Source: Ectocarpus siliculosus (taxonomy: Eukaryota; Sar; Phaeophyceae; Ectocarpales; Ectocarpaceae). Taken from it: a stretch of 23,137 nt of DNA. Numbering within the stretch: position 1 is the stretch's first letter; every line of letters begins with the position of its first letter. The position numbers were made by a program, and so were the translations under genes. Positions 10,235 to 19,169 of this stretch are shown here, one piece after another. Below the pieces are notes generated by a model that had not been told where the DNA came from, ran no database searches, and was given only the letters and a program-made list of their open reading frames with translations. The DNA is taken from assembly GCA_000310025.1 (NCBI GenBank), contig FN649728.1:4670792-4693928 (forward strand), written 5' to 3'.

Positions 10235-11314
10235 ACAGGAACACAGCGCGGCAGGGTCGACTGCCATTGTCATGATCGGGCAACATGAGGACCATGAATG
10301 ATAACCTTCTCACCCTCTCGCCTTTTGTGTCTGTGTCTTTTAGGACTGGAAGTCTACCTACCTTGCCCGATGGAGCACCACACAACACACAACCACCGCT
10401 ACATACAGCGAAGCCATCCTTTAGCCTGACGTAAGTCCCAAAAGGGAGAAAGGATATGAGTGGGTGTCTACCTTATTGTGTAGCGTTGTCTCATGATCCA
10501 TCACGCGCCGTCTACGGCATAGTAGAAAGTCGCCAATACATCAATAGGTGATACGCCGAGAAGGAAGCATCAGAAATGCGAATGGATTGAACCGACGTCT
10601 GTGCTGCAGCACAATCGGTGGAGGCGACTGCTGTACGATCGGATCATATGGTATTGGTCCGCCCCAACAAAGACACGGCCGGTGGGTGTGTTCGCTACAT
10701 GACTGCAAATCCACAGGGTTCACCCGTAAAGTTGGAATCAAATCAAGCACTCACCAGCTACGATGGCACCTCTCGCTCACTCAACGTTGCTTCTTTCTGG
10801 GCTTCCTGTTCTCTACGGCTGTTGATCAGGGCTCACACGTCTTGTGCTCCAACCAAGAGACACGAGCTCTGTGTGCCGCTCTTTTGTGATCCGACGGTGC
10901 CACTGAGGGTTTCCACGCAGAGAATGAAAAGTGGCATGTGCGCACCGGGGTTGAAGGAAGAACAAATATTATGCAACGACGCTCCAAGCCGTCAAAGCTC
11001 CACCTCGCAGAGAATACGTTCGACGCCAGCTCCCCTTCCCGCGTACCATGCTGCTTAGTCGCGGTTTGTTGTTCGCTGCGTATGTGTGTCGCTCGTCCGT
11101 CGGAAGGACGGCAGTGGTGGCGGAGGTAACTGGCAGTACATGCGAAACCGCGCGCCCCCCCTCTTCACGGGTTGCGCCGCACAACCGGCACCCAGCCCCC
11201 ACTCATCACCCACACCACCACACACCTTTGCTGCCTCGACACCGTACAGCGCCACCTCAGTATCACATCAACAGCTGGTAAATTGCTAGGTTAGTCGATC
11301 AGCGGCGCGCAACC
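10235..11314. other. Spacer upstream of ankyrin gene 2, no supported gene
   Basis: This is the region 5' of ankyrin gene 2 and presumably holds its promoter and leader. Several overlapping frames (for example 10618-11058 on plus) have no recognisable domain. A pyrimidine-rich stretch at about 11155-11260 could be leader sequence. No TATA-like element stands out. Confidence 0.5.
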
Positions 11315-12639
11315 ATGCCTAGGTTGACGGCGTCCGAGCAGGTGTTGTTTGCGGCGGTCGTGGGCGGAAACACGTCAAAAGTCGGAAAACTCTTGAACAA
11401 GAAGAAAGAGGGCGAATCAGCATCATCAGCAGCGAGTGGTGGTGGAACCGATCGGATAGAATCGGCAGCAGTACTCCTCGCAGCTCTTCACGGCCACGTA
11501 GGAATTATTATGCTCCTTATTGGGAGAGGTGTCGATTTATCGACTTCTTTTGCGTCATCTTCGGAGTTTTTAAGAATGAACATGAAGGGTAACTGGAGCA
11601 TCCTGTCTAAGATCCCGAAGGGATTGGGACTGGTTTCCGCAGCCGTCATCGTGAGAAGAATTCCCGCTCTGCAATGTGTCCTAAGAGCGGGCGCAGATCC
11701 CAACACACCCGATGGGGTAGGTTGCAATGCACTCCAAGTGGCGTGCTTCGATGGCGACGATGAACGGCGGTTGTGCATAGTCCGAGAGCTGCTCAAGTGG
11801 GGTGCAAATCCCAACCTGCGCGGTGGTCCGTATGGGTCAGCGTTGCATACAGCAGCAAAGGAAGGCCACACCAACTTGTTCACCACACTCCTCGCGGCGG
11901 CACCGGCAACGCTGAACCTCGTCAATGAACAAGGATTGACGCCGTTGGGGACGGCGACGTCATTTGGACGGCACAAGGCGGTGACATGCCTTCTATCCCT
12001 GGGTGCTAGCGACAGGCAAGTGTTTCAGGAGACTCGTTCGGGCTCGCTCCAAGAGGCTGTTGTCGCCGGCCACGACACGTTACTGTCATTGCTGCTCGGC
12101 AAAGGTTTGGAAGCGGTTGGAGGATTGGACTCGATCCCAGACGCCATGGGGTGCGCAGTGACCAAGAGCAGGACTCGAACACTGAACCTTCTCCTTTCCG
12201 TGGAGGGAGAGGAGAGGCGAACGTTTTGGGCGAGGACTCGCGTAAGTGACGACTATTCCGGAAAGTGCATGCTGCACTTCGCCGCCGAATTCACCTCTCT
12301 GAGCGCGCGGTCAAGCTGCTCCTCGCGGCCGGGGCGGACGAAGCAGCGGTGGATATCAATGGAGCACTTCCGAGGGATGTCATCGGGACAGCCCAACCGG
12401 AATTCGGTCCTCCAACGGAGAGGGACCCAACAAAGGAAGCGGCCATCGCCCGGGTGCTAAAGTGCGGCCCAGCGTTCCGCGCTCGATCGTGGGCTTGGCC
12501 GGCAGGGCTTTTCTCTGAACCTCGTGCGGGCTATAATTCGGCCATGATGATCCCCTCGTCCAAGCTCAGAGTTTGCGCGGTGGGTGTACTGCTCACCCGG
12601 CCGAGGAGCCGAGTCTTCACCACGCGCTTCGCCAGGTGA
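11315..12639 (+). CDS. Ankyrin repeat protein 2, reading frame broken by a 2-base excess
   Basis: The ATG at 11315 (context CAACCATGC) opens an ankyrin frame of 328 good codons (MPRLTASEQVLFAAVVGGNT onward). Ankyrin-type units lie at about residues 9-34, 50-76, 107-130, 137-167, 175-200, 208-232, 243-263, 275-296 and 318 onward. At 12295-12300 the sequence CTCTCT shifts the frame; unshifted translation gives 53 unrelated residues and stops at 12458-12460. Discounting one CT joins HFAAEFTS to ERAVKLLLAAGADE, restores the exact 10-residue spacing seen in the two paralogues, and runs to TGA at 12639, 440 residues in all. The downstream part carries the family module GPAFRARSWAWP and tail SRVFTTRFAR. 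It is either a recent pseudogene allele or a sequencing error. A 62-base intron (GTAAGT at 12242 to GAG at 12303) would also restore frame, but deletes the first half of that repeat. Confidence 0.8.
12295..12300 (+). other. CT-repeat frameshift site in ankyrin gene 2
   Basis: ACC-TCT-CTG-AGC in the upstream frame becomes TCT-GAG-CGC in the downstream frame. The three CT units here would be two in an intact gene. Dinucleotide slippage is the simplest explanation. Confidence 0.7.
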
Positions 12640-15600
12640 GGAGGCCAAGGTAGCCAGCCTTGTTGGCCCTGCCTGGCACTGTCCAAGAGCGCACGATTGC
12701 TGCGGTGTATGAGGCAGCTGCAGTTCGGCTGTCTTATAGTATAGTAGGGCATCTGTGTGATGGTAGCAAAACGTTTGGCGACATTGAGTTGGTGTAGATG
12801 TTCACGAGTTTCAGGGTATTGAGGCTCTTCTTCTTCGGGGGATAGCAGACTCTTGCAGGTGGGGCGATGTTGCCAACAATGTATGCTCTGGGGTGATCGT
12901 CACGTAATCGCCCCAGATTTATGCCTTTGAACGCTCGCACGTGGTTCTCTTTTCCCCTTTTTTTTCTTTTAAGAAAAGTGACGGGCGCATGTATGCCCGC
13001 GTCTGACGTTTTTCCGCGTGTGCGCACGCTAACATTCAATGTTTCAGAGGATTCGCCACAAAAAGAGTTGTTGAGGTGTTGTCCACCTCCACAGCTTCGC
13101 GTGCGTCCAACAGAGAACAAACAAAGCGATGTGGGTACGCATCCCGAAGGCGGAGGTGGGGAGAAGGAACGCGATGAACAGGGGACTATTCCCGAAGAAT
13201 GATGCTACTAACTGTTACGAGAGCCAAGGAAAGTTATACCTGGCAAGGCTTATCCTCGGTGCCGCGTCAAACCCATTCCATGCAACGCTAAGTCCTCGCA
13301 ACTGACAACCTTGCGTGTTTCTTTCCTTTTCACCGGCGCCGCGCCAGGTACGCGGAGAAATGAGAGGGAACACGAGCACGGTCTTGAGCTTGTGCACGCT
13401 GAACACGCTACTACCGCTGTTTTGGACGTGTTGATTGTAGTTCCGTGAGCGTGATGTTGCATGTTCCCCGCTGGCGCTGCCTTGTTTCCGGCCACGGCAG
13501 GGTGTAGGAGAGGCTCTTGTCGTTTTACACGGCCACACCAGTGTACACCTTGCTTTCGGGTTGCGTGTTTGAACACGAAGCCGAGGTACCTTGCGTGATT
13601 TGAACATGCACTCTGAATGTGATGAGACCCTTGAGGTTTGGCCGTCGATATTTGTTCCTACTGTAGTGTTCGCTTGTTTGGTTTGTGTGTTTTCCCTCAA
13701 GATGCGAGGTTAAATGCCTAGTATGTAGGATTCGTCGGCGTTTGGTTTATTGCTGCGCAATAATATTTTGAAGTCCACCGTTGTTACCAATCTAGCCTGT
13801 ACCAGATAAATTTGCAGCTCAGTAACAGGAGACATTGGTGAACTTCAGTAGCACACGTGTCTACAGCAGCCGTGGGTCTGTGTTCTGTGTGTAGTTTGGA
13901 CTTCTTGCGGGTATGGTTGATATGGAGTAGCTTCGCGTGGACGGATCTTTGGCAGATCTAGTTTCGTGCACTTGGCCGCATGTTAAATGATTGTCTCTTG
14001 CCCCTCATGTTTGGATATAGCAGGATAAAACGTTTGATTATACGCTGCGTGTGCTTTTGGAGCATCGTGAATTGCATGCAGTATGCAGGCGGGCCTCTGT
14101 GGGCAGGCCGATTTGTATGTTGTGCCGTGGAGGCCAGCGACGTGATGTGTTGTTGTCCTAGGGTGCGTAGTTATTGAAGCACATGCTCGTTGCGGCACCC
14201 GTACGTTTCGGTACCAACACTAAGCCTGTATGTACTATGCATGCCCTTTGAACCATGTAGCAAGGCGTGTGGGTCCAATGTCGGCGGTAGCGCGCCGATG
14301 GGTATGTATGCACTGTAGGACCAAGGTGGATCCTGTCCCGGAAGGTCCCGTTGGCAGCGATCAAGTCAAGATAAGTCTCCAATGGCAATTTTGCCGCACT
14401 TTTCGAAGCCATTCATGTTGAAGTATGAATCGGTCTAGGTACGCGGGAAAACACGAGCCATACGGGTCGCAACGAATGCTATGGCCCAGCTTTTTGCCAA
14501 CTTTCCCGCGACTGTTCTGGTAAACGAATCCTTGGTCCATTGACTTTCTCGACACCCAGGCACTTTCGACCAAAATTGTCTTTCTGCGGGTGAACCAGAA
14601 AGAGTAAGGAGGCTGGGTAGACGTCCGAACGGTGTTGTAAAATGAAATCAACTTGCCGGGGTGGCACGGGTCGGACGGAAAAAAAATCGTAAACAAAACC
14701 ACACATACATATTGTAAGAGTTTTAGAGATCCTACTGAAACGGCGGGTAACCAGAATATTGCTTCATTGCGACACACATCGCGCGCGAAGATTCGTCTTG
14801 TCGCACCCACCGAGGTTCTCGCGAAGGACGCCCGGGGCTGGCGTTAACACAGTTGTGTTGGAAAATAATATCAGTTCGTGCTTTCCGATGACCCACTCAC
14901 GCAATAAACAAAGCATAGTGTACTTTACTACGGCAAGCTTGTCGGACGAAAATGTTGGCAACAACCAAGATTTCGTAAATTCCCCTTACGGTATCCAGTC
15001 CACAAAGGACAGAGCCGCACACGCACCGCACGCTACCGATGCAGAATAGGTGGGCAAAGCATCTGACTCCGAAACAACTGTAGCTACGGAAGCCATCAGC
15101 CACAAGAGGCTGGGGCAAAAAACAAAATGGGACGCCCCGTGTACATTTTCTGATCGGACAAGTCACCTAGGTGACTCGCCCAGTCCGGGGTGTTGCACGG
15201 GCGCGCGCGAAACAATACCCAGAACGAAACGATGCGATTGCATTGCTACACAGGGATCGGACTTGACCTATGCGCAAAGTACTCAGACCGGACGACGAAA
15301 TCCTGCACAGAGCGTGCGGCTACAGTATTTCAGCAGAATCGATCCCCTGCAGAGGACGTGAGATGTGCCTCAAGAAGGGCGCTTTCAGTGCCATGACAAA
15401 TGATACGCCGCCCGGGGTGCGATCAGGGACAGCTCCAGTGGTTGAATCGAATGCTTCCGGTAGTCTCCAGCTCTCACTATGCCTTGAAGCTATGTAGTCG
15501 GCGCCCACGCAATGGCCCCTTCTCCCGCACCACTCTCACTTTTTGAGCGCATACACGACACCGGAAGGGAACAAAAGGGGGGGGCATTAGGACAAGATAT

Positions 15601-16791
15601 GCACCAAACACTGTGAGATACGCTCGATACAATCCGTCTTGCAGATAGGTATGGGTTGTGCATTTTCCGTTTTTCGAGGGCAGGACGTCGTGTGGACTGA
15701 TTGCAAATGACGTCACGGACCGTCGTCACCATAAGGTGGCCTCCATATTGAACAATCATCGAAGACGGAATCCGGATCGAGTACTGAGCTAAACACTCGT
15801 TGCCGATGACATCAAAGGAGAAGGAGTTGCTCCTTGTCTTTCTGTCCTTGACAGCGACGACAGCAGCAGCTCACTGGACTAAGCTACAGTAGATGCCGAA
15901 ACAGGGCCAAACAAGGGATGCCTCGGATTAATTCCTGACTAGATTATCTTCAAAACCATGTAGCTAGAAGGTTGTAAGTTTTAGTCACGACCTCCATTGA
16001 TCGTTTCAACCCGAGTTATTTTCCTTCCGTTTTTTGCCCGAATGTCGACAGGACTACCGATCTTAGCTATCGCCAGACCACCGGATACTTTGGGGCTGGT
16101 CATACACCAAGCGAACAAGCGATTAGCGTACAAAGTACCGTCTAAGTGACACCAATGCACATCTACAACAGCCTAACGACATATTGGTGAGCGGGTAGAA
16201 CACCCTAAGCCTCCCTGTTTCTCCCCCGGTGGGGAGATCCCTTGTTGTGTGGGAACTACATCCCGGGGAAATGAAGGGGGATGGGGGGGCTCCTTCCTTA
16301 CGAACACTATCCCGGTGGGAAACTTCCCCTGGGTGCGGACGACAACAACTTTAAGAACACACACACAACGCTCTCTCTGGCTCTCGCTGCGGCTCGCTCT
16401 GTATCACAACCACTTGCGTTAGTGCCAAACTGAAACAGCAAGATCCGAGCAATATTGCGTCACGGCAGTGTAGCCAATATATATAGGGGAAAGTACGGGG
16501 AGAAAATGTTGGTATGATACCAAGGAGAATTCCTCATGGTCGCTCATCAGCAAAGAGTTGCATGCTTTGGAAGCATCAAGGGGGAGACAAGAAATCGTTT
16601 ACATTATTTATGGTACATTTTTCCCCGGGGATAAATCAACTTTTTCACGTTTTATTCGGCCCGATTTGCCCGCGAGCAGGGGGGGGGGGAGGGATCCAAC
16701 TTAACATCGGGTGGAAGGAGTGTACCGAAAATACGGTACTTCCTATCGTTCAAGCTTTGCATAAGTACACGCAAATGTGGAGCAGGCGTCA
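12640..16791. other. Convergent spacer between ankyrin copies 2 and 3, no supported gene
   Basis: About 4.15 kb lies between the 3' ends of two convergent ankyrin copies. It presumably holds both 3' untranslated regions. Overlapping frames up to 161 residues (13215-13700 minus; 14361-14810 minus) show no domain I recognise. Structural items are a perfect 16-base palindrome at 15161-15176, a hairpin TTGGTAT-G-ATACCAA at 16509-16523, GC-rich inverted repeats around 16220-16345, and a G run at about 16681-16689. Confidence 0.5.
15161..15176. repeat. Perfect 16-base palindrome
   Basis: AGTCACCTAGGTGACT reads the same on both strands. It stands alone in gene-free sequence with no second copy seen nearby. 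It could be a protein-binding site or chance. Confidence 0.8.
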
Positions 16792-17926
16792 TTAGAACAG
16801 TTCACCTCTGACGAAACCCGCCACGAAGACATGGGTGGACGTTGGCTGGAACACACGTACGCCCAACGGGATGTGTGTGGCTCGACTGGTTTAAGCTGAA
16901 GTGGTGGAACCAGCCCGCTCGGTCGGCCAGGCCAACGATCGAGAACGGAAAACTGCTCCCTGCTGCAGCATGCGCCCGATGGCAGCCTCTTTTTCCGGAT
17001 CTCTCTCGCAGTCTGGCACGAAAATTCCGATGAGGTCGCGAGCACGCTCCCCCCGGTCGGTCTCTCTCGTTTCGTCTGCCCCGGCCGCCAGCAGCACGTG
17101 CGTCGCGCCGGGATGGCCGTGCAGAGCGGCCAAGCGAAGCAGTGGTCCGCTGTTCACAACCTCTGCCACCCCGGGCCCGTCGCTCTCCCCCGCATGTACC
17201 GCCGTGAGCAACATTTTGAGGATTCGCGCCTGATCGAACCGCACTGCCAATTCCATAGCGAAACGAAGACTGGTTGCCCCCGCGGATAGCAAACGGGACA
17301 CAGAGTTCTCGTGGCCACCCTGCACCGCGCAACACAGCGGTGTCACACCGTAGTTGTCCGCTTGGTCGAGCCTTGAAGGTGCAACGCGTAGAAGCAGGTC
17401 CATCACGTCGGTGTGACCCGAACGTGCCGCATAGCTCAGGGCCGTCCGGCCAAAGTGGGTTGATAAGGAAGGATCAGCACCTCCGTTCAGGAGGCCATCG
17501 CAAAGCCGAATCGGTCCTTTGTCGAGTCTCCACACGCAATCATCAACGGCGTCTCGCCATCGTCATCTGCAGCATTGGGGTTGGCGCCAAGCCGAAGTAG
17601 CACGTAAAGAACACCTGGTGAGCCTCCATGAACCGCAGCATGGATCGCTTGGGACCCCATTCGGAGGATTATGCCTCCCTCGGGTCGGGGTACGTCACGA
17701 CATGTTCTGGAATCCAGGCCGGCGCCTCGCGCCACTAAGAACTCCACGAAACTGACTTTCCCAAGCCCGGCAGCAACCATGAGGGGTCGCGTGTTCAGTT
17801 CCGGACGCCCGTCCGGCTCCGCTCCCGCTGCGAGCTCTCTACACCTCTCATGTTGCCGGTTTCCACCTCCCGCAATAGCTGCATGTCGCCATACACCATT
17901 GGACCCGCGTCCTGAGCAGCAGACAT
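16792..17926 (-). pseudogene. Ankyrin repeat pseudogene 3 (two frame breaks and an internal stop)
   Basis: The ATG at 17926 opens MSAAQDAGPMVYGDMQLL, and MQLLREVETGNMRGVE aligns with the start of ankyrin protein 1. At about 17837-17834 the frame changes: GVE is followed by two stray bases and then LAAGAEPDG, so 4 bases are missing relative to GVDEALAAGA of copy 1. The next frame runs 109 codons through ALHAA-like repeats to LMIACGDSTKDRF. A second break at about 17505-17508 (1 or 4 bases missing) leads to LCDGLLNGGADPS and four more repeats, then AVFRSRSLAWP. The frame stops at TAA 16893-16891, but the same frame continues 32 codons to the next TAA with PLGVRVFQPTSTHVFVAGF, clearly homologous to the tails of copies 1 and 2. 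Three independent lesions make this a decayed copy rather than a functional gene; no intron arrangement I tried removes them. Confidence 0.8.
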
Positions 17927-18496
17927 TTTTAGATAGGTGCACAACAAGAAATGCTACACACAAGCTCCACCCTCGCCGCAGCCCGCCCTCTAGGGTAGCA
18001 GTTGGTATTTTTTGCGCCTGGTGGGTGTCACGTTTACGTAGGCATGGGCAGCCGTGTGGGCCCGGCAAATAGAGCCGGAGAAAAAATAGAGCTGGTACAG
18101 AGTGCTCGCTATTTTTCTGTACCCGGAGCCCCTCTCGAAAGCAACCGTACCTCACATAGACTAACACCACAAAAGGACGACTCCCACTCAAGACGGGAGT
18201 CAAGGGGGTGGATTAAAGCCCTTGCAGCAGTGAAGTTCAGTGACGCTGCCCGAAGGATTGTTGGGAGTCTTGACGCATACGTCGATGCCTTTGAAGTTTA
18301 GACTAAAACATGTCGCACGAATTTGCAATAATATAATTGATCAGAGTGTACAGAAGTGTACTACTGTCGTAGGTTGCATCTCGTGGAGAATAGCACACGC
18401 TTGTGTGACCGTTTTCGCCTGCATGCATACACAACAACAACCATCAGCCCTCTACAGCAGTACCAACAGCAACAACAACACCAAGGCTCATCATGG
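17927..18496. other. Spacer with no supported gene
   Basis: This lies between the start of the ankyrin pseudogene and the rightward features. It contains no convincing frame or RNA gene. CAA-rich sequence at about 18430-18485 is a simple repeat. Confidence 0.5.
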
Positions 18497-18835
18497 ATGA
18501 CTGCAGAAGAAGAAGAACGAACAAACAGAGTGTTGGGACTCATCTGCTCGCGGTCCTGCTGGAGTCTCCTCCTCCTCCTCCTCCTCCTCCTCACACTTCA
18601 CCACCCGACTTCTGCAAAAGTACATGCTACCAACGCTACTGGCGGGGAAGCACCCACGAGGGGCACCGATCACACAACGAACATCAATTACACATCACAG
18701 GCAGACCCAATGGATCGTCGATGCATCGGTTTCGCAGTAGTTTCGCCGACAGCAGTTCGTCGCGGACGAAACTCGACATCAGAAATAAATTCCATAAATT
18801 CGATTTTTCGTGAGAAAAGACTCGTCCCTTTGTGA
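18497..18835 (+). CDS. Doubtful short secreted-type protein, 112 residues
   Basis: The ATG at 18497 gives MTAEEEERTNRVLGLICSRS, then a run of nine leucines in a hydrophobic stretch (about residues 20-35), then HHPTSA and a possible signal-peptidase site before KVHATNATGG. Three N-glycosylation sequons (NAT, NYT, NST) follow, and the frame closes with TGA at 18835. The leucine run is simply the translation of a CTC microsatellite, and an overlapping ATG at 18493 opens a different frame in which the same repeat is polyproline. A donor-like GTGAGA at 18810 would allow this to be a first exon. No family is recognised. It may be upstream sequence of the acidic-protein gene that follows. Confidence 0.27.
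   Translation: MTAEEEERTNRVLGLICSRSCWSLLLLLLLLLTLHHPTSAKVHATNATGGEAPTRGTDHTTNINYTSQADPMDRRCIGFAVVSPTAVRRGRNSTSEINSINSIFREKRLVPL
18566..18592. repeat. CTC trinucleotide microsatellite (9 units)
   Basis: Nine uninterrupted CTC units form this simple repeat. It encodes leucine in one frame and proline in another, so length changes here preserve the frame. Confidence 0.9.
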
Positions 18836-19169
18836 AGAAACGCTTCATTTTTCACAAACTCTTTTTTTTTTTTCTGTGTGCTGTTTCTTGTTCGTGAGGG
18901 AGGCGCGCCCGCCCTGCCTCGTGCGCCCTCTGCCACTCTCGTTCTCAACCCGGCACAGGTCTCGCGCCCATCTACCAGTTCCGATCTGCAGCTAGATCTA
19001 CGTGGGTGGGCCGCCAGCGGTCGATCGTTCTTTCATCGTCTTATCTCTGCTGTGCGGGATAGAGAAGGACATCCTCGAGCCAAGCAGAGAAAAAGAGAGA
19101 GAGACCTAATTTGCCAGCAGCGCAAGGAGGACACTCTCGGGGCAGCTCGTTGCAGCGACAGCAGCAAGC

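Noticed and set aside
12242-12303. A 62-base intron (GTAAGT to GAG) as the cause of the frame change in ankyrin gene 2
   Set aside because: It restores the frame but deletes the first half of a conserved ankyrin unit, whereas removing one CT restores the unit exactly. It is kept as an alternative, not as the model.
13215-13700. A 161-codon minus-strand frame
   Set aside because: No domain is visible and its ATG has no supporting context. It lies where the 3' untranslated region of ankyrin gene 2 is expected.
14361-14810. A 149-codon minus-strand frame
   Set aside because: Composition is plausible but there is no recognisable domain, no splice partner, and equally long frames occur by chance throughout this spacer.
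12290-17840. Programmed minus-one ribosomal frameshifting in copies 2 and 3
   Set aside because: All three breaks shift the same way, but none shows an X-XXY-YYZ slippery heptamer, and copy 3 also carries an in-frame stop. Decay is simpler.
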